Shown in pieces: positions 36,874-47,040 of a DNA stretch of 64,000 bases. The position numbers and the translations under genes were made by a program. The notes beneath the pieces were generated by a model that saw nothing but the letters and a program-made list of their open reading frames with translations, had not been told where the DNA came from and searched no databases. This DNA is from Candidatus Nanopelagicus abundans (GTDB taxonomy: Bacteria > Actinomycetota > Actinomycetes > Nanopelagicales > Nanopelagicaceae), in contig NZ_CP016779.1 in assembly GCF_002288305.1 (NCBI RefSeq), positions 496,001 through 560,000 of the forward strand, in the 5' to 3' direction. Numbering within the stretch: position 1 is the stretch's first letter; each line of letters starts with the position of its first letter.

Positions 36874-37297
36874 CTAGTTCAGCAAGTAATTCCGGCTCTC
36901 CTTGTTGCGATAACATAGCCAAAAATTGTAGATCATTAACTCGTACTGTCAGTACCTGACCGTTCCAATCTTTGCGCCGATCGCAAATGCCTCGTGCAAA
37001 CCTTTGAATCGTGGATGAGTATTCACTTTGTTCTGCTGATAATTTAACTAGATCAAGTGCGATACTACGAGTGCTCACTTGTGGAGGTATATCAGGGAAT
37101 AACTCCGATACGGGTACTTGGTAAAAATCCATAAGCGAAATTGCTTTTTTTAAAGAGATTGCTCGGTCTGCCCTTTCATAAGAGCCGATTACAACCGCTT
37201 TCCATTTACCGTTTGAGTTTCGCTCTACATCTTGCAAGCTCCACCCTTTGGATTTTCTGATTATTCTTAGTCGATCTGCTGGGTTATTTTTGTTCAT
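36848..37297 (-). CDS. bldD: BldD-like transcription regulator with intact c-di-GMP motif
   Basis: A 149-residue regulator. The N-terminal helix-turn-helix (about 8-65, with WKAVVIGSYERADRAI matching Streptomyces BldD) is followed by a C-terminal domain that holds the c-di-GMP binding signature RxD-x8-RxxD, seen as R108-K-D110 and R119-V-N-D122. In Streptomyces, c-di-GMP dimerises BldD and it represses development genes; here the targets are unknown. It lies between nusB and pyrR, the standard actinobacterial position. Its 3' end overlaps nusB by 4 nt. It is probably leaderless: TAGCCT lies 6 nt before the ATG. Confidence 0.88.
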   Translation of the reverse strand: MNKNNPADRLRIIRKSKGWSLQDVERNSNGKWKAVVIGSYERADRAISLKKAISLMDFYQVPVSELFPDIPPQVSTRSIALDLVKLSAEQSEYSSTIQRFARGICDRRKDWNGQVLTVRVNDLQFLAMLSQQGEPELLAELEKLGLIKA

Positions 37298-37303
37298 TGC
37301 TAC

Positions 37304-37309
37304 AGGCTA
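37304..37309 (-). promoter_or_regulatory. -10 element (TAGCCT) for leaderless bldD
   Basis: On the minus strand TAGCCT ends 6 nt before the bldD ATG at 37297 with no ribosome binding site. The site faces away from the pyrR promoter about 50 nt further on. Confidence 0.42.
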
Positions 37310-37352
37310 ACCACACCTAGATTTTGATGATTTTAGATATCCACAGATCATC

Positions 37353-37361
37353 TGATACTAT
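37353..37361 (+). promoter_or_regulatory. Extended -10 promoter of the pyr operon
   Basis: TGATACTAT reads as an extended -10 (TGnTACTAT). Transcription would start near 37367-37369, exactly where the PyrR-type hairpin begins. The -35 region (TTAGAT at 37333-37338) is weak, as is common with extended -10 promoters. Confidence 0.45.
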
Positions 37362-37368
37362 TCGGCGA

Positions 37369-37405
37369 TTCCTTTAACGATCCGTCCCGAGAGGCGGCGA
37401 AGGAG
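37369..37405 (+). promoter_or_regulatory. PyrR-binding hairpin covering the pyrR ribosome binding site
   Basis: The outer stem pairs TTCCTTT (37369-37375) with GAAGGAG (37399-37405), which includes the Shine-Dalgarno sequence. The inner stem CCGTC/GGCGG presents a loop containing CCGAGA, giving the TCCnGnGAGGC pattern of PyrR-binding loops. In mycobacteria PyrR represses translation of its own mRNA by binding such a hairpin in the presence of UMP or UTP. The same mechanism would regulate this whole pyrimidine operon. Confidence 0.72.
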
Positions 37406-37411
37406 AAGTAA

Positions 37412-37933
37412 ATGGGTATTTTGCTATCTAGCAGCGACATAGATCGCGCACTTAAACGTATTTCACATGAAATCATTGAACATAATCAAGGTATTACTAA
37501 TTTAGTTTTAATGGGTATTCCTACCCGCGGCGCATTCCTTGCTGACCGCATCTCAACATTTATTACTGAGATTGAAGGAGAAGTTGCTACTGGAGTTTTA
37601 GATATAACCCTGCACCGCGATGACTTAAGGCTTCGTCCTCCTAAACCATTGCTACCAACTAGGGTGCCAGCCGGTGGTATTGAGGGTAAAGACTTAGTCA
37701 TAATCGATGATGTTCTCTTCTCAGGCCGCACGATAAGGGCAGCACTTGATGCTATTGGAGAGTTAGGAAGACCTAGAAGTGTTCAGCTAGCTGTTTTAGT
37801 CGACCGTGGCCATCGAGAGCTACCTATTCGGGCAGATTATGTTGGAAAAAATATTCCAACTGCCAAGAGTGAGAGCGTGAAAGTTCATCTTGCCGAGTAT
37901 GACAAGGAAGATCTTGTGGAGTTGATTAAATGA
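37412..37933 (+). CDS. pyrR: PyrR bifunctional regulator/uracil phosphoribosyltransferase
   Basis: A 173-residue phosphoribosyltransferase-fold protein. [18 protein letters not shown] (about 95-112) is the PRPP-binding loop, and [13 protein letters not shown] and [10 protein letters not shown] are family blocks. It binds pyr mRNA in response to uridine nucleotides and can salvage uracil weakly. It is the first gene of the pyrimidine operon and its own leader carries the predicted binding hairpin. pyrB starts on its stop codon (ATGA). Confidence 0.95.
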   Translation: MGILLSSSDIDRALKRISHEIIEHNQGITNLVLMGIPTRGAFLADRISTFITEIEGEVATGVLDITLHRDDLRLRPPKPLLPTRVPAGGIEGKDLVIIDDVLFSGRTIRAALDAIGELGRPRSVQLAVLVDRGHRELPIRADYVGKNIPTAKSESVKVHLAEYDKEDLVELIK

Positions 37934-38880
37934 TTACAGGCCACCTACTTTCAGCAGCAGATCTGACAAAGGATGAAGCACTTAATTTATTGGCTACCGC
38001 TAAAGAATTAGCCGCAATTACCGATGGGCCAAATAAAAAACTACCAACTCTGCGTGGTAAAACAATCGTTAATCTATTTTTTGAAGACTCCACAAGAACA
38101 CGTATTAGTTTTGAGACAGCTGCTAAGAGATTATCAGCTGATGTAATCAATTTTTCAGCAAAAGGATCATCGATAAGTAAGGGTGAGAGTCTTAAAGATA
38201 CTGCTCAAACTTTGCAGGCTATGGGAGCAGATGCGGTTGTAATTAGACATGGAAGCAGTGGGGCAGCAAAGCGACTTGCAGACACACAGTGGATTCAAGC
38301 AGCGGTGATAAACGCTGGTGATGGCACTCATGAACACCCAACTCAGGCCTTACTTGACGCTTTTACAATCAAGCAGCACCTTGCTGAAAACAAAAAGGAT
38401 TTATCTGGGCTTAGAGTATTAATTGTTGGAGATATTCTTCATTCTAGAGTTGCTCGAAGTAATGTTTTACTACTTACTAAATTAGGCGCAGAAGTAGTCT
38501 TAGTAGCGCCACCAACATTATTACCAGTTGGAGTAAATGATTGGGCGGTCACAGTCTCTTATGATCTCGATAGTGAAATAGAAAAATGTGATGTTGTTAT
38601 GATGCTTAGAATCCAACTAGAGCGAATGGCAGATTCATTTTTTCCAACTGAGCGTGAATACTCTCGTCGGTATGGATTAAATAATTCAAGGCTTATGAAA
38701 CTAAAAAAGAATGCAATTGTTATGCACCCAGGCCCTATGAATCGGGGATTAGAAATATCAGCCGATAGCGCAGATGACTTAAAGTCAGTAATCGTTGATC
38801 AGGTAAAAAATGGTGTTTCAGTTCGAATGGCAGTCTTATATGAACTTCTTGGTGGCGCAGCATTGGTGGGTAGTAAATGA
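37930..38880 (+). CDS. pyrB: Aspartate carbamoyltransferase catalytic subunit
   Basis: A 316-residue transcarbamoylase that forms carbamoyl-aspartate. [13 protein letters not shown] (about 52-64) binds carbamoyl phosphate, [12 protein letters not shown] and the [10 protein letters not shown] block bind aspartate. No regulatory PyrI subunit is encoded, as expected for Actinobacteria. It overlaps pyrR and pyrC by 4 nt each. Confidence 0.96.
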   Translation: MITGHLLSAADLTKDEALNLLATAKELAAITDGPNKKLPTLRGKTIVNLFFEDSTRTRISFETAAKRLSADVINFSAKGSSISKGESLKDTAQTLQAMGADAVVIRHGSSGAAKRLADTQWIQAAVINAGDGTHEHPTQALLDAFTIKQHLAENKKDLSGLRVLIVGDILHSRVARSNVLLLTKLGAEVVLVAPPTLLPVGVNDWAVTVSYDLDSEIEKCDVVMMLRIQLERMADSFFPTEREYSRRYGLNNSRLMKLKKNAIVMHPGPMNRGLEISADSADDLKSVIVDQVKNGVSVRMAVLYELLGGAALVGSK

Positions 38881-40181
38881 TAAAAATTATAAATGCAAAG
38901 TTAGCCGATGGAAGTCTGGTTGATGTTGAAATACAAAATGGCTTGATTTCAAAAGTTAGTAAAGCGAGTGGTGGTAAGTCTGGTGAAGTAATTGATGCAA
39001 CGGGCAAAATGTTGCTGCCAGGATTAGTTGATCTTCATACTCACCTGCGTGAGCCAGGGCGAGAAGATGCTGAAACCGTTTTATCTGGCTCTACCTCAGC
39101 AGTAGCTGGTGGGTACACCGCAATATCTTCAATGGCGAATACAAACCCAGTTGCCGATACTGCCGGAGTTGTTGAACAAATATACAGACTTGGTAAAGAT
39201 GCTGGTTTGTGTGATGTAAATCCAATTGGCGCTGTTACAAAAGGTATTAAAGGTGAACAATTAGCTGAACTTGGTGCGATGGCTGATTCGATAGCAGCTG
39301 TAAGAATATTTAGTGATGATGGAAATTGTGTTGCTGATCCGCTAATCATGCGAAGAGCTTTAGAGTATGTAAAAACATATAACGGAATAATTGCTCAACA
39401 CGCACAAGAGCCAAGACTGACAATAAATGCTCAAATGAATGAAGGAAGTGTTTCAGCCCGAATAGGTTTACCAGGATGGCCAGCAATAGCTGAGGAAGCA
39501 ATTATCGCTAGGGATATCTTGTTAGCAGAGCATGTTCAATCTAGATTACATATTTGTCATGTTACGACCGCAGGTGGAGTTGAATTAATTCGATGGGCGA
39601 AGAAACGTGGTATTCAAGTTACTGCTGAAGTTACACCTCATCATCTACTTCTTACAGATGAACTAGTAGAAAATTATGATCCAATTTATAAAGTTAACCC
39701 ACCACTTCGAACCCAAAAAGATGTAATGGCGCTACGGGAAGGATTAGCCGAAGGTGTTATTGATGTGGTTGCGACAGATCATGCGCCTCACTCAGAAGAA
39801 TATAAGGATTGTGAGTGGCAGGCTGCAGCTTTTGGAATGCTCGGCCTTGAAACATCTCTATCTGTTGTCATTAAGACGATGATTGAAAGCAAGTTGATGG
39901 ATTGGTCACAATTAGTTGATCGAATGTCGGTGCGGCCAGCGCAGATTGCAGGTTATAAAACACAAGGCCAAAGTATTAAAGAAGGTAGTGTCGCTAATTT
40001 ACTATTATTAGATCCAAGTTCTAGCTGGCAGGTAGATAGAAATAAAATGAAATCAAAGAGTAGAAATACACCATTTCAGGGCATGACACTTCCTGGGGTT
40101 ATCACCGATGTGATCTATAACGGTAACTTCAGTATGAAATCAGGTAATGTCATGAGTGTGAATAGCGGTAATAATGGATAA
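38877..40181 (+). CDS. pyrC: Dihydroorotase
   Basis: A 434-residue type I dihydroorotase with the zinc motif [13 protein letters not shown] (about 53-65), further metal ligands in QHAQEP and HICHVTT, and ATDHAPHS (about 301-308). It closes carbamoyl-aspartate to dihydroorotate. All catalytic histidines look present, so it is not a pseudo-dihydroorotase partner. carA starts 8 nt before its end. Confidence 0.96.
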   Translation: MIKIINAKLADGSLVDVEIQNGLISKVSKASGGKSGEVIDATGKMLLPGLVDLHTHLREPGREDAETVLSGSTSAVAGGYTAISSMANTNPVADTAGVVEQIYRLGKDAGLCDVNPIGAVTKGIKGEQLAELGAMADSIAAVRIFSDDGNCVADPLIMRRALEYVKTYNGIIAQHAQEPRLTINAQMNEGSVSARIGLPGWPAIAEEAIIARDILLAEHVQSRLHICHVTTAGGVELIRWAKKRGIQVTAEVTPHHLLLTDELVENYDPIYKVNPPLRTQKDVMALREGLAEGVIDVVATDHAPHSEEYKDCEWQAAAFGMLGLETSLSVVIKTMIESKLMDWSQLVDRMSVRPAQIAGYKTQGQSIKEGSVANLLLLDPSSSWQVDRNKMKSKSRNTPFQGMTLPGVITDVIYNGNFSMKSGNVMSVNSGNNG

Positions 40182-41322
40182 AAAATCATCTGCCTACCTT
40201 GTTTTAGATGATGGCCGTATTTTTGAGGGTTTATCTTGGGCAAAAGAGGGTGAAACATTTGGTGAAGCAGTATTTTCAACTGGCATGACCGGCTACCAAG
40301 AAACATTAACTGATCCTTCCTACCATAAACAGATTGTGATCATGACTGCGCCGCATATAGGCAATACCGGTGTTAATAAAAATGATGAAGAGTCTGAAAA
40401 GATTTGGGTATCTGGCTTTGTTGTAAGAAATCCTTCACCAACATCAAGTAATTGGCGAAGTGAAAAATCCCTTGAGCAAGAGTTAATTGATTCCGATGTG
40501 GTTGGTATTCAAGGCGTGGATACTCGAGCGATCACAAGGCATTTACGTGATCGAGGGGCAATGAGAGTCGGCATTTTTAGTAATACCGAACTTACAAAAG
40601 AAGAGATGGTAGTTAGAGTACGTAAGACCGCTCCAATGAGTGGGGCATTTCTAGCAGCAGATGTAACTACAAAGCAGCCCTACATTATTAACCCACCAAA
40701 AGGGGTTGTAACTAAATTTAAAGTTGCTGCAATTGATTTAGGTATTAAAGCTGCGACCCCAAAGGCAATGGCTAAATTAGGGATTCAAGTTCATGTCTTG
40801 CCACTTACCACCACCTTAGATCAGATAAAAGAATTAAATGTTGATGGTGTATTTCTTTCAAATGGTCCAGGAGATCCGGCCGCAATGGTTATAGTTGTTG
40901 AGTTAGTTAGAAGCGTTTTACTTGAGGAGATACCGTTTTTTGGAATTTGTTTTGGCCATCAAATTTTAGGCAGAGCTTTAGGATTTGAAACTTATAAATT
41001 ACCATTTGGGCATCGTGGAATTAATCAACCGGTGATTGACTTAACAACTGGGAAAGTTGAGATTACTGCGCATAATCATGGTTTTGCTGTGGCAGCGCCA
41101 AAAGAGGTTGAATTTCATACAGTTTATGGAAGTGGTCGAGTAAGTCATATTTCACTAAATGATTCAGTAGTTGAAGGGCTTGAAATGATTTCGATACCAG
41201 CTTTTTCAGTTCAGTACCATCCAGAATCTGCCGCCGGTCCACATGATGCTTCCTACCTGTTTGAAAGATTTGTTAAGTTAATGGAAAATCCCAGAATAGG
41301 TTTAAAGGATATTAATGCCTAG
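40174..41322 (+). CDS. carA: Carbamoyl-phosphate synthase small subunit
   Basis: A 382-residue glutaminase subunit. An N-terminal interface domain (with [16 protein letters not shown]) is followed by a class I amidotransferase with the nucleophile in FFGICFGHQ and the His-Glu pair in [12 protein letters not shown]. It delivers ammonia to CarB for both pyrimidines and arginine. It overlaps pyrC and carB by 8 nt each. Confidence 0.96.
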   Translation: MDKKSSAYLVLDDGRIFEGLSWAKEGETFGEAVFSTGMTGYQETLTDPSYHKQIVIMTAPHIGNTGVNKNDEESEKIWVSGFVVRNPSPTSSNWRSEKSLEQELIDSDVVGIQGVDTRAITRHLRDRGAMRVGIFSNTELTKEEMVVRVRKTAPMSGAFLAADVTTKQPYIINPPKGVVTKFKVAAIDLGIKAATPKAMAKLGIQVHVLPLTTTLDQIKELNVDGVFLSNGPGDPAAMVIVVELVRSVLLEEIPFFGICFGHQILGRALGFETYKLPFGHRGINQPVIDLTTGKVEITAHNHGFAVAAPKEVEFHTVYGSGRVSHISLNDSVVEGLEMISIPAFSVQYHPESAAGPHDASYLFERFVKLMENPRIGLKDINA

Positions 41323-44300
41323 AGATAAATCTATTGAGAGCGTTTTAGTTATCGGAAGTGGGCCAATTGTTATTGGTCAAGCATGTGAATTTGATTATTC
41401 AGGAACACAAGCTTGTCGAGTTCTTCGTAGTGAGGGAATCAGGGTAATTTTAATTAACTCAAATCCTGCAACAATTATGACTGACCCAGAGTTTGCTGAT
41501 GCCACATATATAGAACCAATTACACCTGAGGTAATTGAGAAGATTTTAGATAAAGAGCGCCCTAGCGCTGTACTTGCTACTTTGGGAGGACAGACTGCAT
41601 TAAATGCTGCGATAACTCTTCATGAGCGTGGTTCATTTGAGAAGTATGGGACAAAGTTAATTGGAGCTGATGTTGAGGCAATTAGGCGTGGTGAAGATCG
41701 AGAAGTTTTCAAAAAGATAGTTGCACTTATCGGGGGAGAATCTGCAAAATCAAAGATTTGTCACACAATGAGTGATTGTCTTGCTGCTGCCCAGGAACTT
41801 AATTATCCAGTTGTAGTAAGACCTTCTTTCACCATGGGTGGGCTAGGTTCTGGAATTGCTTTTAATGAGCAAGACTTAAATCAAATTGCGGGCGCAGGTT
41901 TGCGTCATAGTCCAACAACTGAAGTATTACTTGAAGAATCAATTATTGGCTGGAAAGAGTATGAATTGGAAGTTATGCGTGATAATAAAGATAACGTTGT
42001 AATAGTTTGTAGTATTGAAAATGTTGACCCAATGGGAGTCCATACAGGTGATTCAATAACAGTAGCACCAGCAATGACGCTTACAGATGTCGAATATCAA
42101 AAGCTTCGAGACCTGTCTATCGCAATCATTCGCGAAGTTGGTGTTGCAACTGGTGGTTGTAATATCCAATTTGCTGTAAATCCAGTAGATGGTCGGATAA
42201 TTGTTATAGAGATGAATCCTAGAGTTTCAAGATCCTCAGCTCTTGCTTCAAAAGCCACAGGTTTTCCAATTGCAAAAATAGCAACAAAATTAGCTATCGG
42301 CTATACCTTAGATGAAATCGATAATGACATTACAAAATTAACTCCAGCATCATTTGAACCATCACTTGATTACGTAGTCGTTAAAGTGCCAAGGTTTGCT
42401 TTTGAAAAATTTCCAGAAGCTGATATTCGTTTGACTACAACAATGAAAAGCGTTGGCGAAGCAATGGCTATTGGACGAAGTTTTCCAGAAGCACTTCAGA
42501 AAGCCTTACGTTCACTTGAAAAATCTGGTGCTAGTTTTACTTGGAATGGCGGTGATTTAGCTACCTTAATGAAGCTGATCGCTACCCCCACAGAATTTAG
42601 GTTGCAGCAGCTGCAACTGGCAATGCATCTTGGGGCTAGTGTTGAACAAGTTTATGAAGTAACCAAGATAGATCCTTGGTTTTTGGAACAAATAAATCTG
42701 ATTAATCAAAAAGCAAAAGAAATCACATCTTCTGGTGAATTAACAAAGCAACTACTTAGATCTGCGAAAATGATGGGCTTCTCTGACCTGCAAATAGCAA
42801 CTCTGCGAAATGTAACTGAAGCTGAGATTAAGCTAGCTAGAAATACTTTTAATCTGCACCCAGTTTATAAAACAGTTGATACTTGCGCGGGTGAATTTGC
42901 AGCACTTACCCCTTATTATTACTCGGCATATGATGAGGAAAGTGAAGTTCTACCCAGGACTAAGCAAGCAGTAATTATTTTAGGAAGTGGCCCAAACCGG
43001 ATAGGCCAAGGTATTGAATTTGATTATTCATGTGTGCATGCTTCATTTGCATTACGAGATGCTGGCTATGAAACGATCATGATTAACTGCAACCCAGAGA
43101 CAGTTTCAACTGACTACGACACATCTGATCGACTTTATTTCGAACCATTAACTTTAGAAGATGTATTAGAAGTAATTGCGGCTGAAACTGCGGCTGGTCC
43201 AGTACTTGGAGTTATTGCTCAACTTGGAGGGCAAACTCCACTAGGACTTGCAAGAGGGTTAATGGAGGCTGGCGTTAAAATCCTGGGAACCTCACCAGAT
43301 GCAATTGATTTGGCAGAAGAACGAGGAGCATTTGGTGAAATTTTAAAAAATAATAATTTATCTGCTCCAAATTTCGGAATGGCTAACTCATATGATGAGG
43401 CAGCAAAGATTGCAAGCCAAATTGGCTACCCAATTCTCGTGCGGCCATCATATGTATTAGGTGGAAGAGGAATGGAAATTGTTTATGATGAAGAAACTCT
43501 TAGAGGATTTATCGAAAAAGCAACAGCAATTACTCCTAACCACCCAGTATTAATCGATAAGTTTTTAGATGATGCTATTGAAATTGATGTAGATGCTTTA
43601 TTTGATGGGGAAGAACTTTATTTAGCGGGGGTAATGGAACATATAGAAGAGGCTGGAGTTCATTCAGGTGATTCAGCATGCGTGATACCAAGCATCTCTT
43701 TAGAAAAGGAACAGCTTGTACAAATCAGACAAGCTACTGAAAAGATTGCAAAAGATGTTGGAGTTAGAGGATTAATTAACATTCAATTTGCAATTAGTGG
43801 TAGCCCGAAGAAGTTATATGTATTAGAAGCAAATCCACGAGCCTCTAGGACAGTCCCATTTGTTGCTAAAGCAACTGGTATTGCATTAGCTAAGGCTGCA
43901 GCTTTAATATCGACAGGTGTATCAATTGCTGATTTGCGCAAGGAGTTAATTTTGCCCAAGTCAGGTGATGGTCACGCAAATGGGGTTTCTGTAAAAGAAG
44001 CAGTATTACCATTTAATCGCTTTCGAAGAGTCGATGGCACAGGTGTTGACTCAGTCCTTGGTCCAGAAATGAAATCAACTGGTGAGGTAATGGGAATCGC
44101 AAATAACTTTGGACTAGCTTTTGCTAAAAGCCAAACTGCAGCGTTCGGGCCTTTACCAAAATCAGGTGCTGTATTTATTTCATTATCAGAGCGTGATAAA
44201 GAATCAGGCTGGCGAGCAGCTCGAGAGATGCATGAATTAGGTTTTAAAATTTATAGTACAGCTGGTACAAATCAATTCTTAAGTAGTAAGAACGTGCCAT

Positions 44301-44569
44301 CGGAGCTGGTGAGAAAAAATTCAGACCCAGGTTCTAATCAATTGTCAGCAAATGATGTTATTACAAAAGGATTAGTTCAATTAGTTATTAATACCCCACT
44401 TGGGCGAGGTTCAAGGCAGGATGGGTTTTTAATCCGAACTGCTGCAATTGCTCGGTCTGTCTCTTGCATAACTACTATCCCTGGTTTTAAAGCAGCAGTG
44501 GCTGGGATTGCAGCACTACAAAAAGATGAGTTTAGTATTAAATCCCTACAAGAGTGGATGAAGTCATGA
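41315..44569 (+). CDS. carB: Carbamoyl-phosphate synthase large subunit
   Basis: A 1084-residue full-length subunit with two tandem ATP-grasp halves. The first starts [20 protein letters not shown] and the second [20 protein letters not shown], each followed by its own carboxyphosphate or carbamate phosphorylation site. The last about 150 residues form the allosteric MGS-like domain (with [10 protein letters not shown]) that usually senses UMP and other effectors. It is sandwiched between carA and pyrK with 8- and 4-nt overlaps. Confidence 0.97.
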   Translation: MPRDKSIESVLVIGSGPIVIGQACEFDYSGTQACRVLRSEGIRVILINSNPATIMTDPEFADATYIEPITPEVIEKILDKERPSAVLATLGGQTALNAAITLHERGSFEKYGTKLIGADVEAIRRGEDREVFKKIVALIGGESAKSKICHTMSDCLAAAQELNYPVVVRPSFTMGGLGSGIAFNEQDLNQIAGAGLRHSPTTEVLLEESIIGWKEYELEVMRDNKDNVVIVCSIENVDPMGVHTGDSITVAPAMTLTDVEYQKLRDLSIAIIREVGVATGGCNIQFAVNPVDGRIIVIEMNPRVSRSSALASKATGFPIAKIATKLAIGYTLDEIDNDITKLTPASFEPSLDYVVVKVPRFAFEKFPEADIRLTTTMKSVGEAMAIGRSFPEALQKALRSLEKSGASFTWNGGDLATLMKLIATPTEFRLQQLQLAMHLGASVEQVYEVTKIDPWFLEQINLINQKAKEITSSGELTKQLLRSAKMMGFSDLQIATLRNVTEAEIKLARNTFNLHPVYKTVDTCAGEFAALTPYYYSAYDEESEVLPRTKQAVIILGSGPNRIGQGIEFDYSCVHASFALRDAGYETIMINCNPETVSTDYDTSDRLYFEPLTLEDVLEVIAAETAAGPVLGVIAQLGGQTPLGLARGLMEAGVKILGTSPDAIDLAEERGAFGEILKNNNLSAPNFGMANSYDEAAKIASQIGYPILVRPSYVLGGRGMEIVYDEETLRGFIEKATAITPNHPVLIDKFLDDAIEIDVDALFDGEELYLAGVMEHIEEAGVHSGDSACVIPSISLEKEQLVQIRQATEKIAKDVGVRGLINIQFAISGSPKKLYVLEANPRASRTVPFVAKATGIALAKAAALISTGVSIADLRKELILPKSGDGHANGVSVKEAVLPFNRFRRVDGTGVDSVLGPEMKSTGEVMGIANNFGLAFAKSQTAAFGPLPKSGAVFISLSERDKESGWRAAREMHELGFKIYSTAGTNQFLSSKNVPSELVRKNSDPGSNQLSANDVITKGLVQLVINTPLGRGSRQDGFLIRTAAIARSVSCITTIPGFKAAVAGIAALQKDEFSIKSLQEWMKS

Positions 44570-45411
44570 TTTCCCAAAAGATAAACCGCTCAGCAGTTCA
44601 AATTGATGCTGAAGTAATTAGTAATAAAAAAGTTGGGCCATATCATCATATGGTCTTTGCAGTTGGACAAGTTGCTGCTGCGTGCAAGCCTGGCAACTTT
44701 GTTGCAATATCAGTTGGAGGTTCCCAATCTGCTCTAATTTTACGTAGAGCTTTTGCGATATATAGAGCGTTAGATAAAGGGCCAATGGGCGGGAGTATTG
44801 AATTAGTTGTTGCAGCCCACGGTGAAGGAAGTAAATGGCTTTGTGCTAGAAATGTTGGAGACTTTGTTGATTTAGTTGGACCACTTGGTACCGCCTTTGG
44901 TGTGCCAACAACAAATGCAAACACGATGTTAATCGGTGGTGGCTACGGATCTGCTCCACTATTTGCTCTAGCTGAACTGCTAAAGAATCGTGGATGTCGA
45001 GTTGATATGGTGTTAGGAGCTAGCACAGCTAATAAAATTTATGCTCCACTTGAAGGAAAGCGAAGTGTTTCATCTTTAACTTTAACTACAGATGATGGAA
45101 GTGCTGGTATTCATGGGCAGATTAGTGAGGCAATACCTAGATTAATTCGTGAGTATAAAACTGAGGTTATTTACTCTTGCGGGCCAATGGGGATGTTATC
45201 TGCAATCGCAAAAATTGCCGAAGAGTTTGATATCTCACATCAATGTTCAGTTGAAGAGGCCATGGCATGCGGAATTGGTGTTTGTATGACATGTGTAGTT
45301 CCAATTAAGCATGAAGATGGTATAAAAATGGTTAGAACATGTATCGATGGGCCAGTAATGGACGGTTCTGAAATTATTTGGGATCGCAAATCAGTAATGG
45401 ATGCGTTGTAA
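44566..45411 (+). CDS. pyrK: Dihydroorotate dehydrogenase electron transfer subunit PyrK
   Basis: A 281-residue FAD/[2Fe-2S] subunit. RRAFAIY (60-66) matches the FAD-binding RxxS/AxY motif, GGGYGSAPL (124-132) the NAD site, and cysteines C235, C240, C243 and C259 fit the [2Fe-2S] cluster ligand spacing. It passes electrons from PyrD to NAD+, defining a class 1B enzyme. The ATG at 44566 lies on the carB stop (ATGA), so the longer frame from 44554 is not needed. pyrD follows after 2 nt. Confidence 0.92.
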   Translation: MISQKINRSAVQIDAEVISNKKVGPYHHMVFAVGQVAAACKPGNFVAISVGGSQSALILRRAFAIYRALDKGPMGGSIELVVAAHGEGSKWLCARNVGDFVDLVGPLGTAFGVPTTNANTMLIGGGYGSAPLFALAELLKNRGCRVDMVLGASTANKIYAPLEGKRSVSSLTLTTDDGSAGIHGQISEAIPRLIREYKTEVIYSCGPMGMLSAIAKIAEEFDISHQCSVEEAMACGIGVCMTCVVPIKHEDGIKMVRTCIDGPVMDGSEIIWDRKSVMDAL

Positions 45412-45413
45412 AA

Positions 45414-46346
45414 ATGAGTACTTTAGATTTTTCAACAAAAATCGGTAGTAAAAGATTTTCAAATCCAATATTTACCGCCAGTGGTTGCGCTAGTTCAGGA
45501 AGTGAACTTGCTCAATTTTTTCCACTCACAGAAATTGGTGCCATCGTCACAAAATCAATTATGACTAAGCCTAGAACTGGGCGTATGACACCGCGAATGG
45601 CGGAGACACCAAGTGGCATGCTTAATTCAATTGGTTTGCAAGGTCCTGGTATTGATGTTTTTCTAGAAAAAGATATTCCTTGGCTAGTTTCCCAACAAGC
45701 AAAGATTATTGTTTCAATTGCAGGTGAAACCGTTGATGAGTATGGTGTTTTAGCAAGAAGGTTAAGAGCAGTTTCTGGAATAAGTGCAGTTGAGGTAAAT
45801 ATTTCTTGTCCAAATGTTGAAAATAGAGGGCAAGTCTTCGCCTGTCAGCCAGATACAGCAGTTGCAGTTATTGAGTCAGTTAGACGAAATATTGGGGGAG
45901 AGCTTCCAATTATCGCAAAGTTATCACCTGATGTAACTGATATTGTCGAAATTGCTGCTGCAGTTATAAATGCAGGTGTAGATTCTTTGGCGCTAATTAA
46001 TACACTCCTAGGTATGGTTATTGATACAAACACAATGAGACCAAAGTTGGCTGGTAAAACTGGTGGCTTATCAGGGCCTGCGATTAGACCAGTGGCAGTG
46101 CGTGCGATTTATCAGGTTCACCAAGCATTCCCAAATACTCCGATTGTAGGAATGGGCGGAGTTGCGTCCGGTCGAGATGCGCTGGAACTAATTTTAGCTG
46201 GGGCAAGCGCAGTGTCAGTTGGTACTGCAACTTTTGGCGATCCAACTGCAGTAATTAAAATTAAGAATCAATTAGCAGAGCTATTAACACAAAAAGGTTT
46301 TAACGATTTTCGTGATGCTATTGGGTTTGCACACAGAGGAATCTAA
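45414..46346 (+). CDS. pyrD: Dihydroorotate dehydrogenase, class 1B catalytic subunit
   Basis: A 310-residue FMN barrel. The catalytic base is C132 in NISCPNVENRG, which marks class 1 (class 2 enzymes use serine). GGLSGPAIRPVAVR and GMGGVASGRDALE bind FMN. With PyrK it oxidises dihydroorotate to orotate in the cytoplasm using NAD+. The frame is open upstream to 45378, but the ATG at 45414 gives the family N terminus. pyrF starts in its stop codon. Confidence 0.94.
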   Translation: MSTLDFSTKIGSKRFSNPIFTASGCASSGSELAQFFPLTEIGAIVTKSIMTKPRTGRMTPRMAETPSGMLNSIGLQGPGIDVFLEKDIPWLVSQQAKIIVSIAGETVDEYGVLARRLRAVSGISAVEVNISCPNVENRGQVFACQPDTAVAVIESVRRNIGGELPIIAKLSPDVTDIVEIAAAVINAGVDSLALINTLLGMVIDTNTMRPKLAGKTGGLSGPAIRPVAVRAIYQVHQAFPNTPIVGMGGVASGRDALELILAGASAVSVGTATFGDPTAVIKIKNQLAELLTQKGFNDFRDAIGFAHRGI

Positions 46347-47038
46347 TGACATTACCTATTATCCTTGCTCTAGACACGAAAGATATCCAGCAGGCAAAAT
46401 CTTGGATTAAAGCATCTAGTAACTTAATTGATCATTTTAAGGTGGGTCTTGAGTTCTATCTTAAGCATGGTTCAAATGGAATTAAGGAGTTACAAAAAGA
46501 TAGTGAATTTAATTTATTCCTGGATCTTAAGCTTTATGACATCCCAAATACCGTAAAGGGGGCAGTGGAATCTGTTGCCGATTTATCTCCTAAATTCCTA
46601 ACGATTCACGCTAGTGGTGGAAGTAAGATGATAAGTGCAGCAGCTAAAGCCTTACCGAAAGGTTCTATCACGGCTGTAACAGTGTTGACATCTTTTTCTG
46701 AAGAAGATTTTTCATTAATGGGTCAGAAATTAAATATAAATGAAACAACTAAAAACTGGGCTAGTAATGCTTTATCTGCAGGTGCTACCTCACTTGTGTG
46801 TTCTGCCTTTGAAGTTGGTCAACTTCGAAAACTTTCCAACTCCGCGGTTTTAATTACTCCTGGAGTTCGCGTAGAAGGTGATGATGTTGGCGATCAAGTG
46901 CGAGTCATGACACCTAAAGATGCACTTTCTGAAGGTGCTGACTTCGTCGTAATTGGTAGATCAATAACTGGCATGTGGGATGGTACAGATATGAAAATGC
47001 GAAAGAAGATTGAACAAATCGCAATCACTTTGGGGTAG
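46346..47038 (+). CDS. pyrF: Orotidine 5'-phosphate decarboxylase
   Basis: A 230-residue type 1 decarboxylase with LALDTKD at the N terminus, the catalytic lysine-aspartate array in FLDLKLYDIPNTV (about 58-70), and the phosphate-binding VIGRSITG near 208. It makes UMP. Many Actinobacteria have the longer type 2 enzyme, so a short type 1 form is worth noting. It shares one base with pyrD; the mIHF-gmk gene starts 2 nt later. Confidence 0.93.
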   Translation: MTLPIILALDTKDIQQAKSWIKASSNLIDHFKVGLEFYLKHGSNGIKELQKDSEFNLFLDLKLYDIPNTVKGAVESVADLSPKFLTIHASGGSKMISAAAKALPKGSITAVTVLTSFSEEDFSLMGQKLNINETTKNWASNALSAGATSLVCSAFEVGQLRKLSNSAVLITPGVRVEGDDVGDQVRVMTPKDALSEGADFVVIGRSITGMWDGTDMKMRKKIEQIAITLG

Positions 47039-47040
47039 CA

